Shown one piece after another: positions 23,131-33,639 of a DNA stretch of 64,000 bases (the first letter of the stretch is position 1; every line of letters starts with the position of its first letter). This DNA comes from Sceloporus undulatus (lineage: Eukaryota; Chordata; Lepidosauria; Squamata; Phrynosomatidae): NCBI RefSeq assembly GCF_019175285.1, contig NC_056523.1, positions 204,689,000 to 204,752,999 of the forward strand. The letters are read 5' to 3'. The notes beneath the pieces are model-generated. The model made no database searches, was not told the DNA's origin, and worked only from the letters and a program-made list of their open reading frames with translations. A program made the position numbers and the translations under genes.

Positions 23131-23370
23131 AGTTTTTTGTGGGTTTTTCGGGCTATGTGGCCATGTTCTAGAAGAGTTTATTCCTGACATTTTGCCTACA
23201 TCTGTGGCTGGCATCTTCAGAGAATGCTGGCATGGAAGAGAGTTGGGTATATATATACTGTGTGACCCTGGGTAGGGAGGAGTGAAGATGCCAGCAACAG
23301 ATACTGGCAAAATGTCAGGAATAAACTCTTTTAGAACATGGATACATAGCCCGAAAAACCCACAAAAAAC
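23131..23370. mobile_element. Foldback element with hammerhead-like cores, copy 2
   Basis: Same family as 13212-13447. The outer arms 'gttttttgtgggttttt' and 'aaaaacccacaaaaaac' are inverted. Inner arms carry 'ttattcctgac', 'ggctggcatcttcagag' (minus) and 'gaagatgccagc...ctggcaaaatgtcaggaataa' (plus). The catalytic boxes are more decayed than in copy 1, with GAAAC degraded to AAAAT. The arms are separated by a short (TA)n-containing spacer. Confidence 0.6.
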
Positions 23371-24785
23371 AAATGTCTTCCATCTATTCATTTCCATGGC
23401 TTGATTCAGAAGTCCTGGAAGTTATAATAAAAGTACAAAAGTATACTGAAGCACACCGAATATTCATTTCACTTAGGGCTTTATCACAACAGCCTTCTGT
23501 ATCACCACAAGTGCATTAGTATATAAAAGCAGATACACACTGGTTTGGGAATATTCATTTGGAGATCAGTGGTCCTGAATGCTCTCTTCCACACAGCTTC
23601 CATAATCCCACCTTCCTGCCCTATGTCCTACCCAGCATGCCTTTTGGGTTGTTTTTTTTTTTAATTATTTTTATCACAATCGAGCTTTTATGGCAATACA
23701 ATATAAAAACAAAAGGAAGAAAACAAAAGAAATAGAAAAGAATGGAAAACCATCTGCTTGGGAATAGTAAGGGGGAAGGTGGCAAAGGAGGAGAATAATG
23801 CTCACAGATGCCATGTGACTATTGGCATGTTGGAACTGCAGCAGAAGGAACCTATCATACCTGAGGCTATAATGGGAAAGCTGTGATATTGGGAGCCACT
23901 GGCAGAGTTCACTCATCAATGAAAAGATTGCTTTAGCACAAAAGCAGCAACGAGAGAGATGCAACATCATATGGCATGTATGGCCAAAGATTCTATGATT
24001 CTGATTTAAAAGCCTCATGTGATAAACTCCTATTAGTACAGAACCTCATTAGTAGACCTCAGCATTTTTGTTTATCTTGGGCTTTGCCTACTACATATCT
24101 TTTATTCGAGGGCACCTTTAAGACTAACACTTATATTTTAGCACCAGCTTTTGTAGAGGACTATCAAGTTCCTCAAGGGCATTGAAGGTCATGGGTTGTA
24201 ATCCTCAAAACCCCACACTAACTAACCTTCCTAGACCTAAAGATGCTGCAAGACTCCTTTTTAAAAAACACTCCCGCACGCCGCTATCCTTTTATATTGA
24301 AAGAAACTAGCAGAACTATCCCTTTGAAAATGAGACGGAGATGAGGGCCAGTGGGTTGCCTAGCAACCTTCTAAATTAGCCACATAGAGTACTTAGCACC
24401 TGCTTGTCAATTTCTAATCATGCAAATAGGTGTGGGGAAGATGAACAAAATCAGGGAATGTGTGCCATGCGAATGTCCATGTGCGCGCACACACACACAC
24501 ATGGGCATAACCAAGCACACATTCACCCATCTGTTTCCTTTCCCCTCTCTCCCCTGTTTTCCTTTTCTCTCTTCTTAGCCCACTACACTCTAGTGGCTCA
24601 AAGGTGCAGGTTCTCTTTGCCCATCTCTGCCAACCCTATTAAATTCTGCTTGAGGTGAGCACAACAAGGCTTTTGGTAAATCCTGTTCAGAAATCTAATG
24701 TTCCTGTTAGGATGCGGTTTTGATTTTCTAGTTTTGACTTGGGGGGGGGGGGGGTGTTCTTCTCCAAAGATAGATTTTCAGTCTT
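23371..24785. other. No gene seen; minor repeats
   Basis: A fragment at about 24112-24180 ('ggcacctttaagactaaca') belongs to a common sauropsid interspersed repeat. A small (AC)n lies at about 24485-24502 and a G-run at about 24740-24754. Confidence 0.5.
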
Positions 24786-24860
24786 GTGTTGTGTGCCTTT
24801 GTTTCTGACTTAGGCAACCCTAAGGTGAACCTATCATGGGGTTTTCTTCCATTTCTTGCC
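24786..24860 (-). mobile_element. Sauria SINE tail fragment
   Basis: Minus strand, only the 3' third is present: 'ccatgataggttcacctt', 'gttgcctaagtcagaaa' and a short 'ggcacacaacac' end. Confidence 0.75.
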
Positions 24861-25060
24861 ATTTCCCATCTCCAGACTGTTCTCATTTGGTGTTAGTCCA
24901 ACCCAACCTCTTTTCCTGTCCTGGTTCTATTTCACTTGAGGAAAATCATAACAGAGGACAGGAATGAAAGAAACAAGAAGATGTGGAAAAACCTGGACAG
25001 GGCTTGGGATTCAGTCTAAGAAATGGTACTTAGCTGCATAACCAAGGTATTTATGTAACT

Positions 25061-25143
25061 TAGGCCTTGTCTGCACTGGCCAAAATACTCCAAGAGCAAC
25101 CCAGATTATCTTGGACCTGCAGCTGCCCTGTTCTGCCTCCTCC
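25061..25143 (+). repeat. Direct repeat unit, copy 1 (about 83 bp)
   Basis: Begins 'ggccttgtctgcactggcca' and continues 'tactcca', 'tatcttgga', 'cagctgccctgttctg'. A second diverged copy lies in the same orientation at 25421-25503. Confidence 0.65.
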
Positions 25144-25169
25144 GAAGAAATCTAAACAAGAAAACACTG

Positions 25170-25229
25170 TAATAGGTTCCCCTTAGGGATGCTATAGGTC
25201 AGAAATGATTTGAAGGCACACAGCAACAA
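25170..25229 (+). mobile_element. Sauria SINE tail fragment
   Basis: Contains 'ccccttagggatgctatagg', 'tcagaaatgatttgaagg' and 'cacacagcaacaa', the 3' end of the SINE. Confidence 0.8.
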
Positions 25230-25383
25230 AGTTCTGCTGAAGAGCAAGTCTACTTAGACATGAAAAATGTTGCAAGCTCTTCATGATTTCAAGTGAAGTA
25301 AATCATGTACAAAAATTCTGAACCATGCTCTAAACATGTTGACTCAAGTCTACTAGAACACCAGTGTAAACTACAGAGAACAA

Positions 25384-25503
25384 TTGAATGCAGAGGGATC
25401 TTGTAGCTCCTTTGAGACTAAGGCCTTGTCTGCACTGGCCAGGATACTCCAGGGGCATCCTGAAGTATCTTGGCCCCACAGCTGCCTTGTTCTGTTCCTC
25501 TTC
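25384..25503. repeat. Interspersed repeat joined to direct repeat copy 2
   Basis: 25384-25420 ('gggatcttgtagctcctttg', 'agactaa') is the common repeat also seen at 41270 and 49134. From 25421 it continues into the second copy of the 83-bp unit at 25061. Confidence 0.6.
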
Positions 25504-25596
25504 TCTTGGCCTCCAATTCTTCACTGCCTCAGCTATCTGTGTAGGTATGCTGCTGGTTTGCCCAGTGCTTTTACCTCCACCATGGATTGCTCTCTT

Positions 25597-25735
25597 AATA
25601 ATAATAATAATAATAATTTTTATACCGCCCTTCCAAAGATCAGGGCGGTTTACAACATATTAAAACACAACATAACAATACAACAAGATTAAAAACAAAT
25701 AATACAAAAACTGCATAAAACCCCCGATAGCCAAT
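25597..25735 (-). mobile_element. L2-type LINE 3' end
   Basis: On the minus strand it ends 'gtaaaccgccctgatctttg', 'gaagggcggtataaaaatta' and an (ATT)n tail. Only the last ~130 bp are recognisable. Confidence 0.75.
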
Positions 25736-25849
25736 CCTCTTTGCCACAAAAGAGGAAGGGAGGCCCACTGGACTTAAATAAAGTAATAAGTCTGGATCTT
25801 GGAGCTGGTTTCAAGCTTTATGTCTTTTGTACATGCCCTCGCTTAGCCT

Positions 25850-26300
25850 CCATTCCCCATCTCGCAGGGCTGTTGTGTTGAGGCGGGCGACACGCGTCGG
25901 AAGAATTCCGTTTGATTTAATAAATAATAATAATAAAAAATAAAGGCCTTCGAAATCTTATAAAAGCGGGAGGCAAAAGGGACTAAAACGAAAGAGGCAG
26001 AGGCTAATCTTGGCCTGTGAGGAGATGGAGGGAAAGGGCGAAATGAGAGGCCGCGGCCTAGTACTAGGCTAAAGCCGGGCGCTCGCGTAGCCCCTCAGGG
26101 CCGCCTCCCCCGGCTTCAGAGCGGCTCCTCCTCCTCCTCCTCCCAACGGCTAAACCGCCGCTTCTTTCTAAAACCGTGGAGAAAGAAGGCGCCTCGGTAG
26201 CAGCCATGGCCAGAAACGGAGAAATTACCCCAGAGGCGCCGGTCTCTGAGGTAATTTCTCCATCTCCATCGAGGCCTTCCACATTTTCGACCAAGAGATA
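25850..26300 (+). promoter_or_regulatory. CpG-rich patch with TATA box; candidate promoter
   Basis: CpG-dense sequence stands out from the AT-rich surroundings. A TATAAAAG box lies at 25959-25966, followed by a GC-rich 5' leader, a (CTC)n run at about 26125-26142 and an ATG in good context at 26206. This resembles a housekeeping-type promoter and first exon, but a GC-rich body of an L2-related element (compare 13796-14040) could look similar. No transcript evidence is available. Confidence 0.4.
26206..26250 (+). CDS. Candidate first coding exon (15 codons)
   Basis: ATG in the context gcagccATGg opens a frame reading MARNGEITPEAPVSE, which runs to a consensus-like donor GAG|GTAATT at 26251. 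I recognise no protein family in these 15 residues and no downstream exon is identified in the window. Without splicing, the frame ends 15 codons further on. The GGAGAAATTACC stretch at 26218-26229 and its perfect complement at 26250-26261 flank a 20-nt loop and would hide the donor in a hairpin. Treat as tentative. Confidence 0.22.
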
Positions 26301-26689
26301 GACAGACAGACACACACACACATCATTTTGTGTACATTTTTGTATCAGAATGAGGTATCCAGTGATGGTCACATGCAGGGCACCTCATTCTGACCTCAGA
26401 ATGAGTGAGCAATGACAGTTGTGGGCATGTCATGCACCTCTTCTGGACACCCATACAGACAGCCGATGTGGCACAGAAATGGAGGGCTCTGGATCTTCCT
26501 GGAAGATCTGGAGCAACAGATATCGACTTGTTATATTAATCTTGATTTGCCCTGTTTCTGGAGCGAAGGTGTGCCCAATGTTGTCTAGACTGTCCACATC
26601 AGTCCCAGGGTTTGGGCCACACATTGTCTGAAGAGGGCAACACCAGAACAAGGTGGAAATGGGCCTTTTGCCTAAGCAGACAAGACCTA

Positions 26690-26988
26690 AGTAGCTGGTG
26701 TAGAATTTCAGCCAATAATAAACTATTCCTTGCCAAAGCTGTTAAGACGGATCTCTTCTGGCAGGCCTTTCCCGAATAGATAACCAAATAAGTTAAACAT
26801 GTTATTCCCTGATTTTTGCTACAGCTATTGTTGATTTGTTTTTTATTTTAAGGTATGTTTTAATCTGTAAGCTGTTTAATTGTATTAAGGGGTGGGTTAC
26901 TGAGATGCAGGATTGTATATTTTAATGTGTAAGCCACCCCAGTTGTGTTGCACAGAGGCGGACTATAAATAATAATAATTATTATTAT
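26690..26988 (+). mobile_element. L2-type LINE 3' end
   Basis: Plus strand. Near 26735-26780, 'agctgttaagacggatctct' and 'tggcaggcctttcccgaata' are the decayed C-terminal coding part. The 3' UTR ends 'gtgtaagccaccccag', 'aggcggactataaataataa', with an (ATT)n tail. Confidence 0.75.
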
Positions 26989-26995
26989 TATTACA

Positions 26996-27688
26996 GTTCA
27001 CCCAGATAACTGTTACTAGATCCTAGTGCCCATCCCTAAGCTACATAGTCAAACAGTGTGAGTTGTCTAATGGCTTCCCTAAGGTCAAAAGTCAGTTGAG
27101 AAAGACTGAAAGGCACAATAGCAGACAATGCAAAAGATAATGCAAACATTTTTTTCCAAGCAATGCTGAACCTTTTTTGAAAACAAGCGGTGTTTTCTGA
27201 CACTGCCAAAAATGTTCTCAAAAGCAGTGACTACTTTTGGCTCTGGCTTAGCTACTGTCAAACCTGTGGTGTCTGAAAATTATAATGTACGAGCATAATC
27301 CATCTGTGAGGCAAAGGGAAAATAATTAGCAACTTTTAAACTCCACTTACTGAGCCAGTCAAATTTCTTTCAACAATAAGAAATGATTCCTACCTAACTT
27401 ATTATTTCCAGGCACAACTTTTATAATCAAGCTTAACGGGGAGTAGAGTGATTAAAATTAAATAGTGAAACCTCATCAGCATATCTGCATGAATGAATCT
27501 AAGCTGTACTTTAAAAAAAATGACACTTTCAGCTATATAATATCTTACCAGCAGACCTATTCAGCTTCTGTTAATATGGTCAAAAAACCCCAGATGATTA
27601 TGGATTATAAAGATGGCAAATACTATCATAGGATTATTTGTAGCAGAAACTGAGGTTTCTGGGACTGCTGACTTCAAAGTCTTTCATG

Positions 27689-27730
<42 letters not shown>

Positions 27731-28257
27731 CTTATCTTCTTTCTTAAGAAAAACCAATACTGTGTTACCTTCCAGCTCTGGATTTACCTCAATTATTCTA
27801 TAATTTAAGCCTTTCTTGAAAACAGAAGTCGCACTTGCCTAAATTAGTCCTCTAATCACTTCCCTAAGCACAAGTTTTATATGCAAAAATTACTTAATTT
27901 CCCAGCTCCTAGAGAGAAATATAATTCATCAAAATGTGGGTGAAATGGAATAGAAAATGCTACTGAGGCAGGAGGAGTGGGTGGGGAGCAATATGTAAGA
28001 TACCCTGCCCATCTCCAAGGCTGCTCCACCTATGTACTTTTATGTGTTTTTCTTGGGGTGCAGGTCTCAGCTGTGGTTATCATTTCTCTGATCCTCACAA
28101 CAGAAGAGTAAAGGTTTCCCAGTTTGTAAGCAATGCTAGGACAGTTACGTAAATTCCATTGCTGAGTCACTAAAAGGCATCTGTTTCCCTAAACAACAGA
28201 AAAGCACAACCCTCTGGTTTCTGTTATTGGTCAACAGATTGAAGGCCCCTGAAAATT
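26996..28257. other. No gene seen; (TA)n at 27693-27729
   Basis: AT-rich. A perfect (AT)n microsatellite of about 18 units lies at 27693-27729. Nothing else is recognised. Confidence 0.6.
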
Positions 28258-28421
28258 CCTGCTTAGACATGGAAACTCACTGTGTGACCTTGGACTCTCT
28301 CAGCCTCAGAGAAAGGCAAAGGCAAGCCCACTCTGAACCAATCTTGCCAAGAAAACTCCCATGTTACATTCACCTTAGTGTCATCATAAGTAAGAAACAA
28401 CTTGAAGGCACACAACAATAA
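28258..28421 (+). mobile_element. Sauria SINE, 5'-truncated
   Basis: Plus strand from the 'catggaaactcactgtgtga' block through 'ctcagcctcagagaaaggca', 'cttgccaagaaaactccca' and 'agtaagaaacaacttgaagg' to the 'cacacaacaataat' tail. The tRNA-like head is missing or unreadable. Confidence 0.87.
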
Positions 28422-29098
28422 TGAGAGACTCTTCCAGTGTCTGGAAATAACTAATTACAGACAACAACTTACTTGTACTCAGTTCCTTTGTCCAACATGT
28501 GAGACTTGACTTGAAAGTATCTTGCCAAAGATTGAGACTCAACTTAAGACTTGAATTGAAAGTATCTTGGAAGGACTTCTCCACTTCAGGTTTCAGGTAG
28601 AGACTATTTGATTTGAGACTTGGAGCCTTAGGGAGAAATCCAAGTATGAGGCATACTAAGGAAAGTCTGTCTGCTATAGAAACTGGTAAGGAAGGCTCAA
28701 AGTGACAGTAGCATTTGGTAATGGACAGCCATACTCCAGATCTCTCACTTTGTCATGATCCCCAGGAAAGTGCTTATTGAAGCCTTTTCTGGGGCACCAC
28801 CACCCTCAGAAAGATTCTGGAGCATACCCTCAGTGCATCATGTGTTGCCAAGTCGAGTCATTGAAGTGACTTGAGTCCAAGTCAACTGACTCAAGTTGAC
28901 ATCGTTGCTATCATGTATGTGACAATCAAACTCAAGCGCTTCATTGGACAAACAACATGGTTCATAGTAGCAATCAAAGACTAAAAAAAATACACTCCAA
29001 AAGGCTTTAATTTTTTTGAATGGAGGGGAGCTGTGATAAATGGGAGTCCATTTATCAGGACCCTTTTTCCTGTCTGGGGGGGAGGGGCACCTGGGCAA
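28422..29098. other. No gene seen; short internal duplication
   Basis: 'gacttgaattgaaagtatct' and 'gacttgacttgaaagtatct' occur about 50 bp apart at 28503-28570. Otherwise not recognised. Confidence 0.5.
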
Positions 29099-29215
29099 CA
29101 TAACCCGGGCACCACTAAAAGAACCTGGGTTCTTTTAACGCCTGGTTCTTTTAACTACGGAGGGATGTTGTGCGGTCTGGCAGCTGCGGCGTCCCTCTGG
29201 AGTTAAAACGAGTGC
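29099..29215. mobile_element. Multi-hairpin element fragment (family A)
   Basis: Contains paired arms 'aaaagaacct'/'aggttctttt'-like and 'ctacggagggatg'/'cgtccctctggag', the same two hairpins found in A4. Terminal 11-mers are absent. Confidence 0.5.
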
Positions 29216-31471
29216 CTGCTTTAGAATAAAAAAGTAAGAATAAAACCTTTTCCTTCAGTACTCTGCCTCATTCTTCATTTCTTTTAACGGCCTTAGCTCG
29301 GCTAGTGTCTGCTGTGGTTGTAGGTTACCAGTAGAAGGCCCAGCAATGTCCCAGTGCATTGCTGAGATGTAAAAAGCAAGTTGTTTTGGGGATTAAGGTG
29401 GTCTCAAGGTGCCCCATCCAGGTCATCAGAGTGGAGTAGGACCACAGAGAATCTTCCCATGTTGGCATTGGGTTCCTCTGTTTCTGTCTTATTCCCTGGA
29501 GGAAAATTTAAGACAGGGTAGGAAGCAGAGAAAACCTTCTCAAAATTGGGAGGGACTCTGGCTAAAGCAGTGACTGCTGCACAAATTTTCAGTTACATTC
29601 CTTAGGAAGAAAGGATCAGCCGTTACCTGAAAAAAAAATGCATATTTATGAGCCAGATGGGAATCTGCTTCATTAATGTTTGGGCTGTTCCAAAATCCAC
29701 ATAAGGAGAATAGTTCATTAACCTTATTGACAAAGAGTAACATCAGCTTTTGCAGATGTTCGTGTTCTTAAAGTTGGCAAAGCTCCTATTGCTTATTATC
29801 CTCTTTGTGCGCCTTAGGTATGTTGTTCCTTGACAAAGTGAGCATGTGAGGATCTTTACTGCCCAAAAGCCAAAGACCAAATATTTCTCTCAAGCAACTT
29901 CTCCATCCATTTTGACAAGTCCTGTGCTACAGTGGTGCTCAAAGGATTCAACCCACAGAGACTTCCGTAGAACATGGGCATGCTGGCTGGGATACTCACT
30001 AATCATCAGCACACAGAAGAAACAATTGGATTTTGTCTTTACCAAGCTCTCAGACAGATGATGCACTCTATATAATTAATCATTACAGTTCTCTATAGGC
30101 ATAATTAAATTCACTGTCTTGTTTTCCCCCAACATACCTCTATGTACATGCAAAGAATTCTTATGCATGTTTTAAAAGACCAATTAACATCCCAAAGATG
30201 CTATGATTAAAGGCAATGTAAACAGATTTACACTAATTGAAACAAGTGAAGAAATAAACCAACAAATTATATGGGTAAGATGAACTGAACTTATTTGGCT
30301 AGATCCAAAATGGCTCTTTTTCTTTGTTGCATTTTGAACACTCCAGTGGATTAATGTTCTTTGAGCTGGCATAAAAACCTTCGAGTATGTGGACAAGCAC
30401 TGTGAGCACTGTCCCGGTGGGTCTTAAGGCAGTAAATAATTGAAAATGGAGGACATAAATCAGAAAAGTACATTACACATGACAGACAGAAAGATGAAAG
30501 CAAACTGCTAGACAGCCGAAACATGCTCTACACTTCTGTGACCCTGGGGTCTCCTGACAGGATTCAGAAGAATTCCCGAGGACTTCACTTCAATGGCAAA
30601 TGATGTGGGTCTTACAGGAGGAAAGTAAGCCCCCTGCCATCCCTTGCCTCTGCGCACTTCCCCCTTGAGTCTTTGAGCTAAATCATTAGTAGCCATGAAG
30701 GATTGATCGAACCATTAAGGATGAACTAGTGGAAGCATCTGGGGGGAGATGACGCAACACCACTTTGCATAAAAGAATGTGTGATGAGCCACTGGATTCA
30801 GTTTTATGATATTTTGAAAAGGGCTGTTGAATTTCTGTAACCGCTAGATTTGCTTTACAGCAGGGATGATGTCCTCCAAAGTGGTAGCTGGCAGGTGAGG
30901 CTTTCCTGCACATTGCTGTCACCATGAAGGGAGTAAGGAATCGGTGGAAAATAGGACCAGGGAATATTGTACTATAAACCCACTCCCCTCTTAGCTGGAG
31001 GCATACAATGGGTGATTAACAATGAAGCATCTACTGGCTCGGTTCAAAGTCCCTGTGCAAATGTGATAGGTCCCATCTTATTCCAGGAGATGCCTCTTTT
31101 TATCACGCTTAAGACAAATTGTTATATCTCTGTTCTCTGATTCTTAGAGAACAAATGTAGTGGCTTATTCTACAGGGCTCATTTCAGTTTTGCTTTCTTA
31201 CCCTCAGCAAACTTCAAAAGATGACTGTTACCAGCTCTTGAATCATCTTCATAAGAAACTGAAGACAGAAGTTTTCAGATCATGGTTTTATCATGTTTAC
31301 TTCAATCCCAAAGACTCACTAGGTTCCTTTCTTACATAAACATAACAAGGCCTGCTCTACCATTAGGTAGACAGAGGCAGCTGCTTAAAGTTACAAATGT
31401 TATAAGGCAGTTAGCAAGGTGCTGTGGAATAACACTGCATGCAGCATTTCTCTTGCCCCGCACTCCCTAAA
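29216..31471. other. No gene recognised
   Basis: A 2.2-kb stretch almost free of recognisable repeats, with ORFs no longer than about 80 codons and no familiar domain. It could hold conserved noncoding DNA, but this cannot be judged from one sequence. Confidence 0.5.
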
Positions 31472-31474
31472 TTA

Positions 31475-31797
31475 GGAGCAAAACAGACCACCCCAAAGGG
31501 GAGGCTTGAAGCCACCCCTGAGAAAGCTGTTTGGGACTGTGGCAACCATACGCCACAGCCCCAGTCCACCTTTTTGCCAGCCCAAAAAGAAGTGGCAAAT
31601 AGCCACTCATTTTCCAACCTGTTGCAGATGGAAGCCAGCTTTCAGGTGCTCTAGAGGTGTGTGATGTGTAAATGCTGTGCTGCCAGAGTGCCCAGAAGCT
31701 GGCCCATGTGTGGGCAGCCAGACAGCATACAGTCGGCTTCTGAGCGTGCGATGTCAGCCCTCTTGCAGGTGATTGTATCAGCCATCAAATATTGTAA
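31475..31797 (+). mobile_element. Family A-like element, partial
   Basis: A left 11-mer GGAGCAAAACA follows TTA and continues 'gaccaccccaaaggggaggc', as in other family A copies. Paired arms include 'gactgtggc'/'gccacagccc'. The right end was not found, and the TA-flanked element at 31800 adjoins. Subfamily uncertain. Confidence 0.4.
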
Positions 31798-31799
31798 TA

Positions 31800-32061
31800 C
31801 AGTCGGCCCTTGCCTTACGCGGGGATCTGTTCCAGATCCCTCCGCGTAAGGCAAATTCCGCCTATGCTCAAGCCCCATTGGAAACAATGGGGCTCGTGCA
31901 CAGCGGCGCAGCAGTGCGGTGGCGCGTGGGGCGCAACGGGCGCACGCACCCATTCAATTGAATGGGACGCGCCGCCCCTTCCGCCCTGCGCGTGCCCCAC
32001 GGCTTGAGCACGTAAGCTCAAGTCCGCATAAAGCGCACCCGCGTATGATGCGGGTGCACTG
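31800..32061. mobile_element. TA-flanked MITE with GCGCCC ends
   Basis: The left end is CAGTCGGCCCTTGCCTTACG and the right end on the opposite strand is CAGTGCACCCGCATCATACG, with TA on both sides. The centre has 'attcaattgaatggg'. Mariner/Tigger-type by its target dinucleotide and CAGT ends. A 40-bp relative lies at 235. Confidence 0.8.
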
Positions 32062-32063
32062 TA

Positions 32064-33147
32064 CTTTCATATCAATGCAGCATGTTTTTTGGCTTCTGTT
32101 TAGCCAGTCATTTGTTTACTTTCTCTTACACACTTATCACTTTGCATTAAGTTGGACTGATTTCATGTCTAGAACTAGCCTATGCCTACCCTCTTAATAT
32201 TATGCTAACGCACAAATATACAGACTCTACATTTTATACAGACATACTTATTCCATTGCTATTCAGTTTTTAGAGGCTTGAATTTTGCAAAATATAACAC
32301 CATATCAGGATTCATCCTGTAAGAAGATCTTATGTTACTAGTGTTGGATTAAGATTTGACTGCTAGTCCAATTTGCTTTGGCCTGTGAAACTGGAAGTGG
32401 CACAAACTGCTCAAATACCCCATCCCAGTCTTGTGCATGCTGGTAGGAACAGAAAGCTGATGCTGATATGAGGAGAAGCTATATGACTAGAACTTTTCAC
32501 ATGACTGAGCATGAAGAGTCAAGGACAGTCACTCTATTAAGGTCATGTGACATGGATTCTTATGTGGCTTTAGGTAAGTCACTCTGTCTTGGTCCTCCAT
32601 CTGGGAACTGAATGGCTTTCCCCAGTCGATTAATTCCAGCTGGTCCTCATCATTGATCAAGAGAGATGGAAAGGGGCCATTGTGGTCAGCAGAAACAAGT
32701 CAGCCCCAACAAAGTCCAGGCAATATACCAGCTGAGGAACCAAGCCAAACTAAATGGACTGTTGGTTTAATTATGTAGGGGTCATTGCAATATTGTTTTC
32801 TTATCCCCAGCAAACACCACTGGAACCCAGCCACCATCATGGATAAATAATACCTGCTGTTGAGTCAATTTCACTTTAGATTATAGGTAAGGTTTTCAAA
32901 TCACAGGAAGTCCTGGATCTCAGCCTTTAATAATAATAATAATTATTATTATTATTATTGTTATTATTATCCTATTAAACACTGCTTTACTTATCAGGCT
33001 GTCCAGCCTAACCTAATTTTCCCAAATCCTATTTCTTCCCGTATTATCCTCAGACTCAGGAACATATTGCACAGAGCCTCAGGTGCTGTTATATCAAGGG
33101 AACAGCAAAATGAAGTTTAAGTCTGAAAAGAGTGAAATAAAAGAGAG
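32064..33147. other. No gene seen; (TAA)n(TTA)n at 32929-32968
   Basis: A self-complementary (AAT)n-(ATT)n tract lies at about 32929-32968. Otherwise unrecognised sequence. Confidence 0.55.
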
Positions 33148-33639
33148 CCACAGCAAAGGAGATAGGCAAAGGAATTCCCAGGAGATCCTTGCTTGGATAA
33201 AGAGTATATCTACCAATGAACTCACCTTCCCAGGAGGACTAACGTCTTCTGAGAAGTTATTGTCATCATTCACTACAATTTATTGAAAAAACTCCAGATA
33301 ATAATACCTTTAGAGGTTTTTTTTTCCAAAGTGTGAAATCTCACTTTAAAACATGCCAACCATGAGATCACACATGAAGATGAATGACAGGAAGGCTTGT
33401 GCAATTGAGCAAACTAATTCAATTTGTTTGTCCCTCTCCTTACATACTTTCTTGTCATCAGTAATCAATCTGGATTAAGAATATTTGGTGAAATGGCCTT
33501 GTTCAGGATTAATGCATGTATTTATAGGAGGAAATGTTATCTTGAAGAAAAGTATGGGCTCAGAACACATTTTGTGTAACCTGCAATAAACCATCCAATA
33601 TTTTAGAAATAAAAATCAGGGCACATATGGCCAAGATAC

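Noticed and set aside
26064-26372. 102-codon minus-strand ORF with Arg/Glu-rich tail over the CpG patch
   Set aside because: Open mainly because GC-rich DNA has few stops; the plus-strand start and donor are more plausible, and even those are tentative.
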